64,000 nt of DNA from DAMCAP01 sp032059445 (GTDB lineage Bacteria; Bacillota; Clostridia; Oscillospirales; Ruminococcaceae): NCBI GenBank assembly GCA_032059445.1, contig DAMCAP010000010.1, positions 25,116 to 89,115 of the forward strand, read 5' to 3'. How positions within the stretch are numbered: the first letter of the stretch is position 1; each line of letters starts with the position of its first letter. The notes beneath the pieces are model-generated. The model was not told the origin of the DNA, made no database searches, and worked only from the letters and a program-made list of their open reading frames with translations. Of the stretch, positions 35,925 to 44,520 are shown in pieces. A program made the translations under genes and the position numbers.

Positions 35925-35945
35925 CATGCCATCGAGCCCAAATAT
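35895..35945 (+). other. Predicted attR of the serine recombinase
   Basis: The arm TTGGTCA-TTT-GTAACCCC lies directly left of TTCC and the core CATGCC (35925-35930). It is the inverted copy of the arm right of the core at the left junction. To the right, gene sequence (ATCGAGCCCAAATATG) continues the ATPase reading frame. In the reconstructed attP the two arms lie 10 bp apart and are symmetrical about the core's CA. Confidence 0.8.
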
Positions 35946-36716
35946 GTGGGCGCTTTTGAGCAGATCGTCAACCTAACAGAAGCATTTGATGCTGAGGGCA
36001 TCCGCAAAAATCGTGATGATATCATGCAAAAGATTGCACTCAACGCTACTTATCACCAACAGTGCGTCCGCTATCTGAGCGGAGCGGTTGCCATCCTAGA
36101 GGATAACTACCGTATCGCTTATGAAGCTACTGATTTTGCAAAAATCAAGAGAACAACCGCACTCTTGGCCAGCAAAATACTCCCCAAAAAACATACAGAT
36201 CGTCATCCTATCGAGAGCTGCCGCCTATTGAGTGCTGTCACCGATCAAGGCTACGCTCTGCTGCCTACTCCCCAATATACAGCCTATCTCATAGAAGATC
36301 CCTACGGAGCAGTTTCTACCGCACTGCTGGCAGAGCTGCGCAGCTTAGCCCTTGGTTTTGGTTATAATGTATGCAGCTGCTATAGCCCCTTTGCCCCCTT
36401 TGAGCGCTTAGAGCATCTGATCATCCCAGAGGCAGGCATCTTCTTTACGACAAAAAACATCCTGCATACCCCTGCTCTAGAGCCCCATAAGGTAATTAGC
36501 TATAAGCGGTTTACCGATCTTGAGCTGATCCGCAAGTATAAAAAGCGCATACTGTTTAATAAAAAAGCCGCTGTTTCGATGATTGAGCAGGCGGCCGTAA
36601 CCTTGTCAGAAGCCAAGAAAAATCACGACCTGATTGAAGATGCTTATCATCCACATATTAATTTTACAATAACCACACGGATTGGCCAGGAGCTCCTCTC
36701 AAAAATTTTTGACTAA
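35925..36716 (+). pseudogene. C-terminal fragment of the split PRK06851-like ATPase
   Basis: 262 codons from the shared core. In frame from the junction it reads HA-IEPKYVGAFEQIVNLTEAFD and carries the helical middle and the second half of the family. The stretch EDPYGAVSTALLAEL corresponds to the second P-loop region but lacks GK, so that site is probably inactive. The N-terminal part lies at 12742-13029. No start or ribosome binding site is visible at the junction; an in-frame GTG occurs at 35946. Probably not a functional protein without the first half. Confidence 0.85.
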
Positions 36717-36735
36717 TCTCCCCCGCAATATAAAA

Positions 36736-36769
36736 AAGGTGACTTACAGCATCTGCCGCAAGTCACCTT
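36736..36769. terminator. Bidirectional terminator-like hairpin
   Basis: AAGGTGACTT pairs with AAGTCACCTT; A-run on one side, TCTCTTG on the other. Lies between convergent genes. Confidence 0.75.
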
Positions 36770-36784
36770 CTCTTGTGGGTTAAA

Positions 36785-37360
36785 TTACTTTATGATCTCG
36801 CCGTAAACTTCACCGGAGCAGCCTGCAGCATTTGACTCATCGGTATCGATGTGCATTGCAGTCGCATAAGATGCACTAACTCTGACTACAACATCATCAA
36901 AGATCAAAGAGCGACCCTCTGAAGTGATCTTGACCTTTACATTTTCTTTATCTGCTACGCCATAAGCAGCAGCATCTTCAGGGGTGATGTGTACATGACG
37001 CTTTGCAGCGATCACGCCCTTGCCAAGCTCCACCTCACCACATGGCCCTACCAGCTTGCAAGCACCGGAGCCCTCGATATCACCCGACTCACGGACAGGT
37101 GCATTGATGCCCAAAGCGCGAGCATCGGTCAGGGAAACTTCGATCTGTGTAGCAGGGCGGACAGGCCCTAAAATCGAGATACCCTTCATTGTAGACTTAG
37201 GTCCTACCAGATCAACTCTCTCTACGCAAGCATACTGACCGGGTTGCGATAATGCCTTCTTCTCGGTAAGTGTAGCGCCCTTGCCAAATAGTACCTCTAG
37301 ATGCTCCTGAGTAATGTGCAGGTGTCTTGCACTTGTTTCAACCAATACTTTGTTTGCCAT
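36785..37360 (-). CDS. pduL: Phosphate propanoyltransferase / acyltransferase PduL
   Basis: 191 residues, two PduL beta-barrel domains. Zinc ligands are visible as HLHI in ARHLHITQEH and HVHI in KRHVHITPEDA. Interconverts acyl-CoA and acyl phosphate. The gene stands alone, with no Pdu shell genes around it, and the N-terminus has no encapsulation extension, so it likely acts in the cytosol as an alternative phosphotransacetylase with AckA. The start follows GGGGG; a longer in-frame extension lacks similarity. Confidence 0.93.
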   Translation of the reverse strand: MANKVLVETSARHLHITQEHLEVLFGKGATLTEKKALSQPGQYACVERVDLVGPKSTMKGISILGPVRPATQIEVSLTDARALGINAPVRESGDIEGSGACKLVGPCGEVELGKGVIAAKRHVHITPEDAAAYGVADKENVKVKITSEGRSLIFDDVVVRVSASYATAMHIDTDESNAAGCSGEVYGEIIK

Positions 37361-37775
37361 GAAAATCCCCCTATTTTTTGCCCGTAGGCACAATATATGT
37401 ATGATCGGCCACTCGCAGCAGTCCTTTTGTCACATTCCAAGCAACTACGGCCAAAGTCTGCTTTAAGCCCAATTTATCTTACAGAAATATTATATCCTCT
37501 AGGGTATTTAATGTCAACGCAAATAGGGGCCAAGCACATAAATTTGGTAGTAAATCGGTCGAAGCTTGTGGTATAATAAAGGTAATGTACTTCTCATAAA
37601 GAGCTTTTCTGATGCCCAGCCTGCGGGCTTGGGCAATTAAGCTATGAGCACTGCTTATAATTCGGTTGAAACCCAGAGCAGAAACAGTTAATTTCCCCAT
37701 TTGTGAAGTGGTTTACGCAGTTGCTGCGAAGCAAAGTGCAATATGTCAGGCGCATGAATAGTTTCTCTATCACCT

Positions 37776-38183
37776 CGATGCGCTCATGCCGCGCTGGCAC
37801 CCTATTTTGTTTAACAGCAAAATTGGGAAAAAGCGCTTCGAAGCTATGCCCCTGACCCCCACCTGCAAAGCCTTGGCGTTATTGCCTTGCGCAGCTAAAG
37901 CTGTTTGTATAGCCAACCCAAGGGCTTGCCCTTATAGAGCGCCTTCGGCGCATTTATATGCCTAGGGGCAGAAAAGCACCGTTACTCCCCGCATCCACAT
38001 GCCGTTAGGCATTTCCTTGTGTCACAGACACTTTACCAGGGCAATAGCTTGCAGCGGTTGTCGCTTGACAAAATCAAGCGCAATCCGGCAAGATTTGTCC
38101 GTGGGTTAAGGGCTTACCCTTAGACGTTTTTTCCTACCTTTTTGACGTCTATCAAAAGGGGGTGCCTCCACGGCATGAGTGGG
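37776..38183. repeat. Intergenic repeat element R1 with inverted outer ends
   Basis: Opens with CGATGCGCTCATGCCGCGC and a CACCCTATTTTG hairpin, the reverse orientation of the ends of the elements at 53.7 and 58.1 kb. Closes with a forward copy of the same end (GACGTTTTTTCC...GGGGGTGCCTCCACGGCATGAG). Contains the shared block AGCGGTTGTCGCTTG...GCGCAATCCGGCAAG. The 37.36-38.33 kb gap holds no other gene; several short frames exist but are frames across the repeat. Confidence 0.7.
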
Positions 38184-38332
38184 AGTGAGGACTTTTGCGC
38201 TGCTTTCATTTAGAGGTAATCAGCAGAGCTTCTGTACTTATACACCACATCCCAAGCTTCTACAAGACTCCCCTCAGCGTATAAGCAACATACCCAATCA
38301 CCTACAAACAAATACCCATAAAGGAGTACCCC

Positions 38333-38869
38333 ATGCTGCAACCAGATCAAAACTGTACCCGATGTGCTCTGCACAGCCAACGAAAGCAAATCGTCTTTGG
38401 TAAGGGAGCGATCCCTCCTGAGGTAATCATCGTAGGAGAAGCCCCCGGGCGCACTGAGGACGAGGGGGGAGAGCCCTTTACCGGGCGCAGCGGTATCCTG
38501 CTTACTCAGCTGCTGCTGCAAAACGGCCTAGACCGTAACACAAATCTCTACATCACCAACACCTGCAAATGCCGCCCACCCCAAAATCGTACCCCTAAAG
38601 CCGCCGAGGTCGCCGCTTGCCTGCCTTATCTGCTTTCGGAGCTTGAGAGTCTATCACCAAAGCTGATCATCTGTGTAGGGCTTACCCCTGCTAAAGCAAT
38701 CATTGATAAAAAGATCAATATTAGCCAGCACCACGGCCAGATTTTTACCCTGCCAAGCGGGCTACAGGCAATGGTCACCTATCACCCTGCAGCCGCTCTG
38801 CGTAGCCCTGCACTGCGGCCGCTATTATCTGCTGACCTCGAAGCGGCAGGAAGATACATCAAGGGTTAA
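38333..38869 (+). CDS. Family 4 (type IV) uracil-DNA glycosylase
   Basis: 178 residues. GEAPGRTEDEGGEPFTGRSG is the active-site block, the Fe-S ligands are the N-terminal CTRC pair with CKC and a further Cys, and TYHPAA at the C-terminus is the typical loop with His. Removes uracil from DNA. Start follows AAGGAG. The genes on either side are unrelated. Confidence 0.92.
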   Translation: MLQPDQNCTRCALHSQRKQIVFGKGAIPPEVIIVGEAPGRTEDEGGEPFTGRSGILLTQLLLQNGLDRNTNLYITNTCKCRPPQNRTPKAAEVAACLPYLLSELESLSPKLIICVGLTPAKAIIDKKINISQHHGQIFTLPSGLQAMVTYHPAAALRSPALRPLLSADLEAAGRYIKG

Positions 38870-38978
38870 ATAACCGCCTAACAAATTATCTCGATTTAGA
38901 ATACCGATGCCCACAACATACTCCCAAAAACCGCTTTACCAGTGCCTCTGATCCATTGATGCACACACTTTGCTATAA

Positions 38979-39020
38979 AAAAGGGGCTCGGACTGATCTA
39001 CCGACAGCCCAAGCCCTTTT
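38979..39020. terminator. Terminator-like hairpin
   Basis: AAAAGGGGCT...AGCCCTTTT with a bulged loop, between the convergent glycosylase and MerR genes. Confidence 0.65.
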
Positions 39021-39035
39021 GTTTCATTACTGGTT

Positions 39036-39779
39036 TTACTTCCGTTGCTCTTCTACATATACTGCAATCGCCTTGCTAAGCAGCTCGGCTAAGCCCTTGC
39101 CGTAGCGATCGATATTTTGAGTAAATCGCTCATCGGCTACATACATCTGCCCTAAGCCCTCAAAGATCTCAAGGGTGCAATTGTAGAAGTTCTTGGTGAT
39201 GTGCTCTCGGCACTGATGTACCAGCTGCTGCACCTGTGGGTCTGCCGGGTTAGCTCCGATGTGGGTAGCCAAGGCTGTATAGAGCTCCTCTTGGCGGGCG
39301 TTGATCCGTTGCCAGTCGCTCTTGGTATAAGCCGCCGTTTTTTGTTCACTCTCTTTATATGCATCGCTGCTGCCGTATTTCTCTTTGACCTCTTCGGCAT
39401 ACTTCTGCTTGATCTCCTCAATCTCGCTCATGTCAAAGCTCTCAAAACTCATATCTTTTTCTCCTTTTAAAGTATTATCGATCAGCGAAATCAGCTTATC
39501 GATTCGATCCCGTTTCATCCGCAGCAGCTCCTGCTGCTTTTGCAGTGCATCGGTGGAATCGTAGCCCGGTGCGCTCATGATCTGCCTGATCTCCTCGAGG
39601 GGGAAATCCAGCTCCCGAAAAAACAGGATCTGCTCTAATACCCCCAATTGCTCCTCGGTATATTTGCGGTATCCGCTTCGCTCTACGACGGCAGGCTTTA
39701 GAAGCCCGATTTGATCATAGTGGTGTAGGGTGCGTACCGTAAGCCCCGTAAGGCCTGCCACTTGTTTGACTGTCAGCAT
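39036..39779 (-). CDS. MerR-family regulator with TipAS ligand domain
   Basis: 247 residues. The N-terminal MerR winged helix shows TVKQVAGLTGLTVRTLHHYDQIGL, a coiled dimer helix follows, and the C-terminal ~130 residues have the TipAS fold, ending in YGKGLAELLSKAIAVY. TipAS domains bind thiopeptide-like drugs. The ATG with AGGAGGG upstream is chosen. It should bind its own promoter, which has the 19-bp spacer of MerR-activated promoters. No drug-resistance gene sits next to it in this window. Confidence 0.88.
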   Translation of the reverse strand: MLTVKQVAGLTGLTVRTLHHYDQIGLLKPAVVERSGYRKYTEEQLGVLEQILFFRELDFPLEEIRQIMSAPGYDSTDALQKQQELLRMKRDRIDKLISLIDNTLKGEKDMSFESFDMSEIEEIKQKYAEEVKEKYGSSDAYKESEQKTAAYTKSDWQRINARQEELYTALATHIGANPADPQVQQLVHQCREHITKNFYNCTLEIFEGLGQMYVADERFTQNIDRYGKGLAELLSKAIAVYVEEQRK

Positions 39780-39799
39780 GTTTTCCCTCCTTTGGCTAT

Positions 39800-39830
39800 A
39801 GTATAAACTATGACGTAACGTGAGAGTCAA
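39800..39830 (-). promoter_or_regulatory. MerR-type promoter with 19-bp spacer, likely autoregulated
   Basis: On the minus strand TTGACT and TATACT are separated by 19 bp, the spacing that MerR-family activators twist into use. The spacer holds the imperfect palindrome CTCACGTTACGTCATAG, the presumed operator. Confidence 0.7.
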
Positions 39831-39846
39831 GGGGAAATTTCTTTAT

Positions 39847-39875
39847 TTGATTTTTTACCTGCCATACTGTATAAT
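39847..39875 (+). promoter_or_regulatory. Probable promoter of lepA
   Basis: TTGATT and TATAAT with a 17-bp spacer, 160 bp ahead of lepA, pointing away from the MerR gene. Confidence 0.6.
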
Positions 39876-40038
39876 AACCGCAAGCGTTTAAAGCCAATCA
39901 TACTACCTTTTGGCTAGTTTGCGCTCCTGCTTTGCAAGGAATAACAGCACAATGCTGAGGCAACACAGCATAACGGACAGAGCTTCTGCAGGACTGCTCT
40001 GGGCCTTGACTATAAATTTAACACAAAGGGAGTCATAT

Positions 40039-41844
40039 ATGTCACAACCAGCTAAGAATATACGTAATTTTTGCATCATCGCCCATATCGACCACGGCAA
40101 GAGTACCCTTGCCGACCGTATATTGGAGCAGACCCTCACCGTCGCCAAGCGTGATATGGAGGAGCAGCTGCTCGACAATATGGATATTGAGCGTGAGCGT
40201 GGCATCACCATCAAGGCCAGAGCAGTAAAGATCGACTATCAGGCAAAGGACGGGCAGATCTATGCCCTAAACCTAATCGATACCCCCGGGCATGTCGACT
40301 TTAACTACGAGGTTTCCCGATCACTGGCAGCCTGCGAAGGCGCAATTCTGGTGGTTGATGCCTCTCAGGGCATCGAAGCCCAGACCCTTGCCAACACCTA
40401 TCTCGCCCTTGAGCACGACCTTGAAATCGTGCCTGTCGTCAACAAGATTGACCTGCCCTCCGCCGACCCTGAGCGTGTATGTGCCGAGGTGGAGGATATT
40501 ATCGGTATCCCTGCTATGGATGCTCCACGTATCTCTGCAAAGCTGGGTATCGGTATTGAAGAAGTACTTGAACGAGTAATCAAGGATATCCCCCCACCAA
40601 GCGGTGATCCAGATGCCCCGCTCAAGGCTCTGATCTTTGATTCCTACTACGACAGCTATAAAGGCGTCATCGTGTATGTCAGAGTGGTAGACGGTGAAAT
40701 TACTCCCGGCATGAAGATCAAGATGATGGCCACCGGTGCACAGTTTCAGGTCGTGGAGTGCGGTATGCTGGGCGTTAGCAGTATCATCCCCGGTAAGTCT
40801 ATCAAGGCAGGTGAGGTCGGCTACATCGCCGCCAGCATCAAGACCATTCGCGATACTCAGGTAGGTGACACCGTTACCAATGCCGAAGCGCCTGCTTCTA
40901 AGCCTCTATCAGGCTACCGTAAGGTAGTGCCCATGGTCTTCTGCGGTATCTACCCTGCCGACGGTGCTAAGTACCCTGACCTGCGAGATGCACTAGAAAA
41001 GCTACAGCTCAATGATGCCTCTTTCTCCTTTGAGCCCGAGACCTCCAAGGCGTTGGGCTTTGGTTTCCGCTGCGGATTTTTAGGCCTCTTGCACATGGAG
41101 ATATTGCAGGAGCGCATCGAGCGTGAATACAACCTCGACATCATCACCACCGCTCCTAGCGTTATCTATAAGCTGACCCTCTCCGACGGCTCGGTTATCA
41201 TGATCGACAACCCCACCAACTACCCTGACCCGGGCACTATCACAGCGGCAGAGGAGCCCTTTATTAAGGCCAGCATCTTCACCCCTACCGGTTATATCGG
41301 TAATATCATGGAGCTATGTCAGGAGCGCCGTGGCGTCTACCTCGATACCAAGTATCTGGATGAAAGCCGTGTAGAAATTCACTACATGCTCCCCCTAAAT
41401 GAGGTCATCTACGATTTCTTTGATGCGCTGAAATCTCGCACCAAGGGCTACGCATCCTTTGACTACGAGTTGGCAGGCTACCAGCCCTCAAAGCTGGTGA
41501 AGCTTGACATCCTCCTAAACGGCGACATCGTCGATGCTTTGTCCTTTATCGTCCACGCTGACCGTGCCTACCCCCGTGCAAGGCTGCTGGCAGAGAAGCT
41601 AAAGGATCAGATCCCACGCCAGATGTTTGAAGTGCCGATCCAGGCTGCTGTAGGCGGCAAGGTCATCGCCCGTGAGACTGTACGCGCTATGCGTAAAGAC
41701 GTATTGGCAAAATGCTACGGCGGTGACATCACCCGTAAAAAGAAGCTGCTGGAAAAGCAGAAGGAAGGCAAGAAGCGTATGCGCCAGCTAGGCTCTGTGG
41801 AGGTACCGCAGGAGGCATTTATGGCTGTGCTCAAGCTGGATTAA
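40039..41844 (+). CDS. lepA: Elongation factor 4 (LepA)
   Basis: 601 residues, the normal size. G1 is AHIDHGKST, G2 GITIKARAV, G3 DTPGHVDF, G4 NKIDLP. The C-terminal domain ends KKRMRQLGSVEVPQEAFMAVLK. A ribosomal translocation GTPase used under stress. The ATG with AAAGGGAG upstream is chosen; an upstream open extension lacks similarity. hemW follows one base after the stop. Confidence 0.97.
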   Translation: MSQPAKNIRNFCIIAHIDHGKSTLADRILEQTLTVAKRDMEEQLLDNMDIERERGITIKARAVKIDYQAKDGQIYALNLIDTPGHVDFNYEVSRSLAACEGAILVVDASQGIEAQTLANTYLALEHDLEIVPVVNKIDLPSADPERVCAEVEDIIGIPAMDAPRISAKLGIGIEEVLERVIKDIPPPSGDPDAPLKALIFDSYYDSYKGVIVYVRVVDGEITPGMKIKMMATGAQFQVVECGMLGVSSIIPGKSIKAGEVGYIAASIKTIRDTQVGDTVTNAEAPASKPLSGYRKVVPMVFCGIYPADGAKYPDLRDALEKLQLNDASFSFEPETSKALGFGFRCGFLGLLHMEILQERIEREYNLDIITTAPSVIYKLTLSDGSVIMIDNPTNYPDPGTITAAEEPFIKASIFTPTGYIGNIMELCQERRGVYLDTKYLDESRVEIHYMLPLNEVIYDFFDALKSRTKGYASFDYELAGYQPSKLVKLDILLNGDIVDALSFIVHADRAYPRARLLAEKLKDQIPRQMFEVPIQAAVGGKVIARETVRAMRKDVLAKCYGGDITRKKKLLEKQKEGKKRMRQLGSVEVPQEAFMAVLKLD

Positions 41845-41845
41845 T

Positions 41846-42994
41846 ATGAAAGACAGCAAATTTTCCACAAGTTCTGCAAAACCTGTGGAAAACCCAATCG
41901 GGCTTTATATCCACACCCCCTTTTGCATCAAAAAATGCCCTTACTGCGACTTCTACTCTCTGACGGGAGATCAAGCTCTCTACCACCGCTACAAAGAGGC
42001 GGTCGTAAGAGCAATCGCAAGCACGCCCTATAAAAGCTTGGCGGTAGACAGCATCTATTTTGGTGGCGGCACCCCCAGCCTGCTGGGAGCAGAGCACCTG
42101 CTAGATATGTTGCATGCCGCCAAGCAGCAATTCTCTGTAGCAGAGAACTGCGAAGTCACCCTCGAAGCCAACCCCTCCTCAACCGACCTGCCCCTGCTTA
42201 GGGCATTGGTGAAGGGCGGCTTTAACAGGGTGTCTTTTGGGTTACAATCCACCAAGGCTGATACCCTCGCTACGCTGGGCAGGCTCCATTCGTACCGAGA
42301 AGGTGCCGAGGCTGTAACCCTTGCAAAAGAAGCAGGCTTCCCCCATATATCGGCGGATATTATGCTGGGTGTGCCGGGGCAGACTGCGGCAGATTGTGCC
42401 GATGCTGCTGCGGAGATCGCAGCACTGCCTGTAGACCATATCTCGGCATACCTGCTCAAATTAGAGCCTGGTACTCCTTTTTACACCCGCTACACCGAGC
42501 AAGACGACGACCTCCTCTGCGACTGCTACGAAGCCTTTGCAGGTAGGCTTGCTGATCTCGGGTATAGCCAGTATGAAATCTCCAACTTCTCCAAAGATGG
42601 CTGCGAAAGCCGCCACAACACCAAATACTGGACCCTCGCTCCTTATCTGGGCATTGGTCCCTCTGCTCACTCCTTTATGGAGGGAAAGCGATTCTACTTC
42701 CCCCGTGATCTAGAGGGCTTCCTCAATACCCACAATCCCTGGGAGGCAGTGGTCCAAGATGGCGCGGGCGGAGATTTTGCTGAAGCGGTGATGCTAGGGC
42801 TTAGGCTCAGTAGGGGCATCAACCTTTGCGAGCTTAGGGAGCAGTATCAACGAGATATTGCCCCACTACTGGCTGCTGCGAAGCCTCTGGTCAAAGCCGG
42901 GCTGCTGATACTCTCAGAGGATCGCATCGCCCTAACTCCACAGGGTATGCTGCTATCAAATTCGATCATCACAAAGCTGCTAGGCAGCTATTGA
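41846..42994 (+). CDS. hemW: Radical SAM heme chaperone HemW
   Basis: 382 residues. The 4Fe-4S motif CIKKCPYCDFYS (CxxxCxxC) starts near residue 28, preceded by LYIHTPF; the second SAM motif is FGGGTPS and the C-terminal domain has the RHNTKYW block. Often labelled oxygen-independent coproporphyrinogen III oxidase, but the shorter N-terminus and the CxxxCxxC spacing with single-residue break to Phe fit HemW. The order lepA-hemW is widespread in Firmicutes. Confidence 0.92.
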   Translation: MKDSKFSTSSAKPVENPIGLYIHTPFCIKKCPYCDFYSLTGDQALYHRYKEAVVRAIASTPYKSLAVDSIYFGGGTPSLLGAEHLLDMLHAAKQQFSVAENCEVTLEANPSSTDLPLLRALVKGGFNRVSFGLQSTKADTLATLGRLHSYREGAEAVTLAKEAGFPHISADIMLGVPGQTAADCADAAAEIAALPVDHISAYLLKLEPGTPFYTRYTEQDDDLLCDCYEAFAGRLADLGYSQYEISNFSKDGCESRHNTKYWTLAPYLGIGPSAHSFMEGKRFYFPRDLEGFLNTHNPWEAVVQDGAGGDFAEAVMLGLRLSRGINLCELREQYQRDIAPLLAAAKPLVKAGLLILSEDRIALTPQGMLLSNSIITKLLGSY

Positions 42995-43016
42995 GATCCG
43001 ATCTATATAAAGACAT

Positions 43017-43057
43017 CAAGGCACACGATGCATAAAGCAGAGGGTGCCTTGTGTTTT
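43017..43057 (+). terminator. Terminator of lepA-hemW
   Basis: CAAGGCAC pairs with GTGCCTTG, followed by TGTTTTG. Confidence 0.75.
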
Positions 43058-43092
43058 GTATTCGATGTAATTTCCTATCATCATCTACTTTA

Positions 43093-43123
43093 TTGTAAAC
43101 CTAATATAAAATATAGTTGACAA
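43093..43123 (+). promoter_or_regulatory. Candidate BirA operator upstream of bioY
   Basis: TTGTAAACC and AGTTGACAA, an imperfect inverted repeat (7 of 9 positions) separated by 13 bp. The known BirA sites have TTGTAAACC-type arms with a 14-16 bp spacer, so this one is slightly short. The right arm contains a TTGACA that could be the -35. Its place 80 bp before bioY supports biotin control. Confidence 0.5.
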
Positions 43124-43202
43124 TCAATTCGAGGTATGTTAAGCTGTAAACCAATAGGGCAGCATTTACTGCCGATTCAGCTTATAGAAAAGGAAGTCAA
43201 TT

Positions 43203-43742
43203 ATGAAACCAAACGACCTTACACGCATCGCACTTTTTGCAGCTGTTACTGCCGTCCTTTCTCAGATCAGCATACCCCTACCCTTTAGCCCCGTGCCCAT
43301 TACCTTTTCCATTGTAGCGGTGATGCTGGCGGGTGGCTTACTCTCTCCTAGTCAGGCACTCCTTTCCCAGATCGTCTACCTATTGATCGGTGCTGTTGGA
43401 GCTCCTGTATATGCAGGGCTGCGCGGGGGCATCCCCGTACTCTTTGGGCCAACCGGTGGCTATCTGATGGCGTATCCTCTCATGGCACTGGGCATTGCCA
43501 TTGTTGTCAAGCATTTTCGCCACAAGCTATCGGCGTTACTAGTCTCGATGCTGGGCGCACTGTTGATCTGCTACAGCCTTGGCACCCCATGGCTTGCTTA
43601 CACGGCGGGTCTTAGCCTAAAGGCTGCCCTGATGGCAGGAGTGGTGCCCTTTGTAGCTCTAGATGTGATCAAAGCCATCAGCTGTGCCATCATCACCCAC
43701 ACAGTCAGCCGCCGACTGGCAAAGCTGCAAACTGTGGCGTAA
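43203..43742 (+). CDS. bioY: Biotin transporter BioY
   Basis: 179 residues, six membrane helices. LSQISIPLPFSPVPITFSI at the N-terminus, the AGLRGGIPVLFGPTGGYL motif in the middle and the closing AISCAIITHTVSR are typical. The S component of an ECF-type biotin importer; it can work alone or with a shared energizing module elsewhere. Confidence 0.95.
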   Translation: MKPNDLTRIALFAAVTAVLSQISIPLPFSPVPITFSIVAVMLAGGLLSPSQALLSQIVYLLIGAVGAPVYAGLRGGIPVLFGPTGGYLMAYPLMALGIAIVVKHFRHKLSALLVSMLGALLICYSLGTPWLAYTAGLSLKAALMAGVVPFVALDVIKAISCAIITHTVSRRLAKLQTVA

Positions 43743-43795
43743 CACACAGTCTAAGGTAGTAGTTCCCGCTATTTTAAATATCATACACGCCAAAA

Positions 43796-43836
43796 CGGGT
43801 GCTTCCTAACTCAGGAAGCACCCGCTGATTTTTTGT
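43796..43836 (+). terminator. Terminator after bioY
   Basis: CGGGTGCTTCCT pairs with AGGAAGCACCCG over 12 bp with a five-base loop and a T-run. Confidence 0.93.
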
Positions 43837-43921
43837 AGATTTATAAGCAAAGCAGATGGCAAGATAGACAGTGTAAAAAGATTTATCTTACCTGCCATCT
43901 GCATAGCAGGGGCAAAATAAG

Positions 43922-44514
43922 CTAATCTTGAGGGGCAATGCGGTTGCCAATCTCCTGAGTAAGCTCGATAATCGCAAATTTGGGGATAAACTTGGTGTTG
44001 CTATTGAGGTGTGCGATTTTATCCTCAATATTCTTGGCATCCTGTGGTGTCGCCGCAGGGATACAAAGGGGTGGGTACATCACACACCACCAGTTTTGAC
44101 CCTCGCCTGCCCCGATGGTGATCCGCAGCGCCTGATAATAGCCTGCGGGCATCGTTACCTCATCGCTATACGCAGCTGAGCTTTTACCGGATATGCATAG
44201 CCAAGCTCCAAGGATTTCTGCTCTAAGAAACTCTCAATCTCCGAGAGCTTCCCGGCTGTGGCTTCGACAGCTTCGTCGATTCCCTGACTAGAGGCAAGTG
44301 TCGTGCTATACTGCTCAAGCAGAGCATCCCTTAGTTGTAGCTTTAGTGCTTGATCTTCATTACTGTCAGAGTTGGCAAGCATATGCAGCCTTAGGGTGTT
44401 GTTGCGGATCTCCGCAGCCTCGGCCGACAGGGCTTTGACACTGCTGCCCATGACAATCAACACCAAAGCAATCAGCATTACAAGATCAACGGTTGCTATC
44501 TTAAACGTCTTCAT
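43922..44514 (-). pseudogene. spoIIR: Stage II sporulation protein R, interrupted by a small deletion and frameshift
   Basis: The N-terminal frame (MKTFKIATVDLVMLIALVLI, then LRLHMLANSDSNEDQALKLQLRDALL) ends at a stop after YPVKAQLRIAMR. The next frame starts SDEVTMPAGYYQALRITIG and continues with NWWCVMYPPLC, the SpoIIR signature. In SpoIIR about 17 residues separate VKA from PAG, here only 29 bases, so roughly 22 bp are lost near 44160-44185. SpoIIR triggers SpoIIGA to process pro-sigma-E, so this strain may not complete sporulation. The start at 44514 follows GGAGG. Confidence 0.85.
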
Positions 44515-44520
44515 AAAAAA

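Larger units (their letters stand above)
13024..35930. mobile_element. 22.9-kb segment integrated into an ATPase gene, with its own large serine recombinase
   Basis: Both ends carry CATGCC and inverted-repeat arms next to it, and the two halves of one gene flank the segment in the same orientation. A large serine recombinase gene lies 246 bp from the left junction, as usual for the integrase of such elements. No capsid, portal, tail, relaxase or conjugation genes were seen. The cargo is odd: rplM-rpsI, Opp/Dpp transporter, prmC, DUF1385 and other ordinary chromosomal genes. Either a true integrative element picked up chromosomal DNA, or the recombinase moved a chromosomal block here. The boundaries are well supported; the nature of the element is inference. 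Confidence 0.7.

Noticed and set aside
12742..36716. Idea that the 22.9-kb segment is a prophage or ICE
   Set aside because: Apart from the integrase and att sites, no capsid, tail, lysis, relaxase, type IV secretion or replication gene is present.
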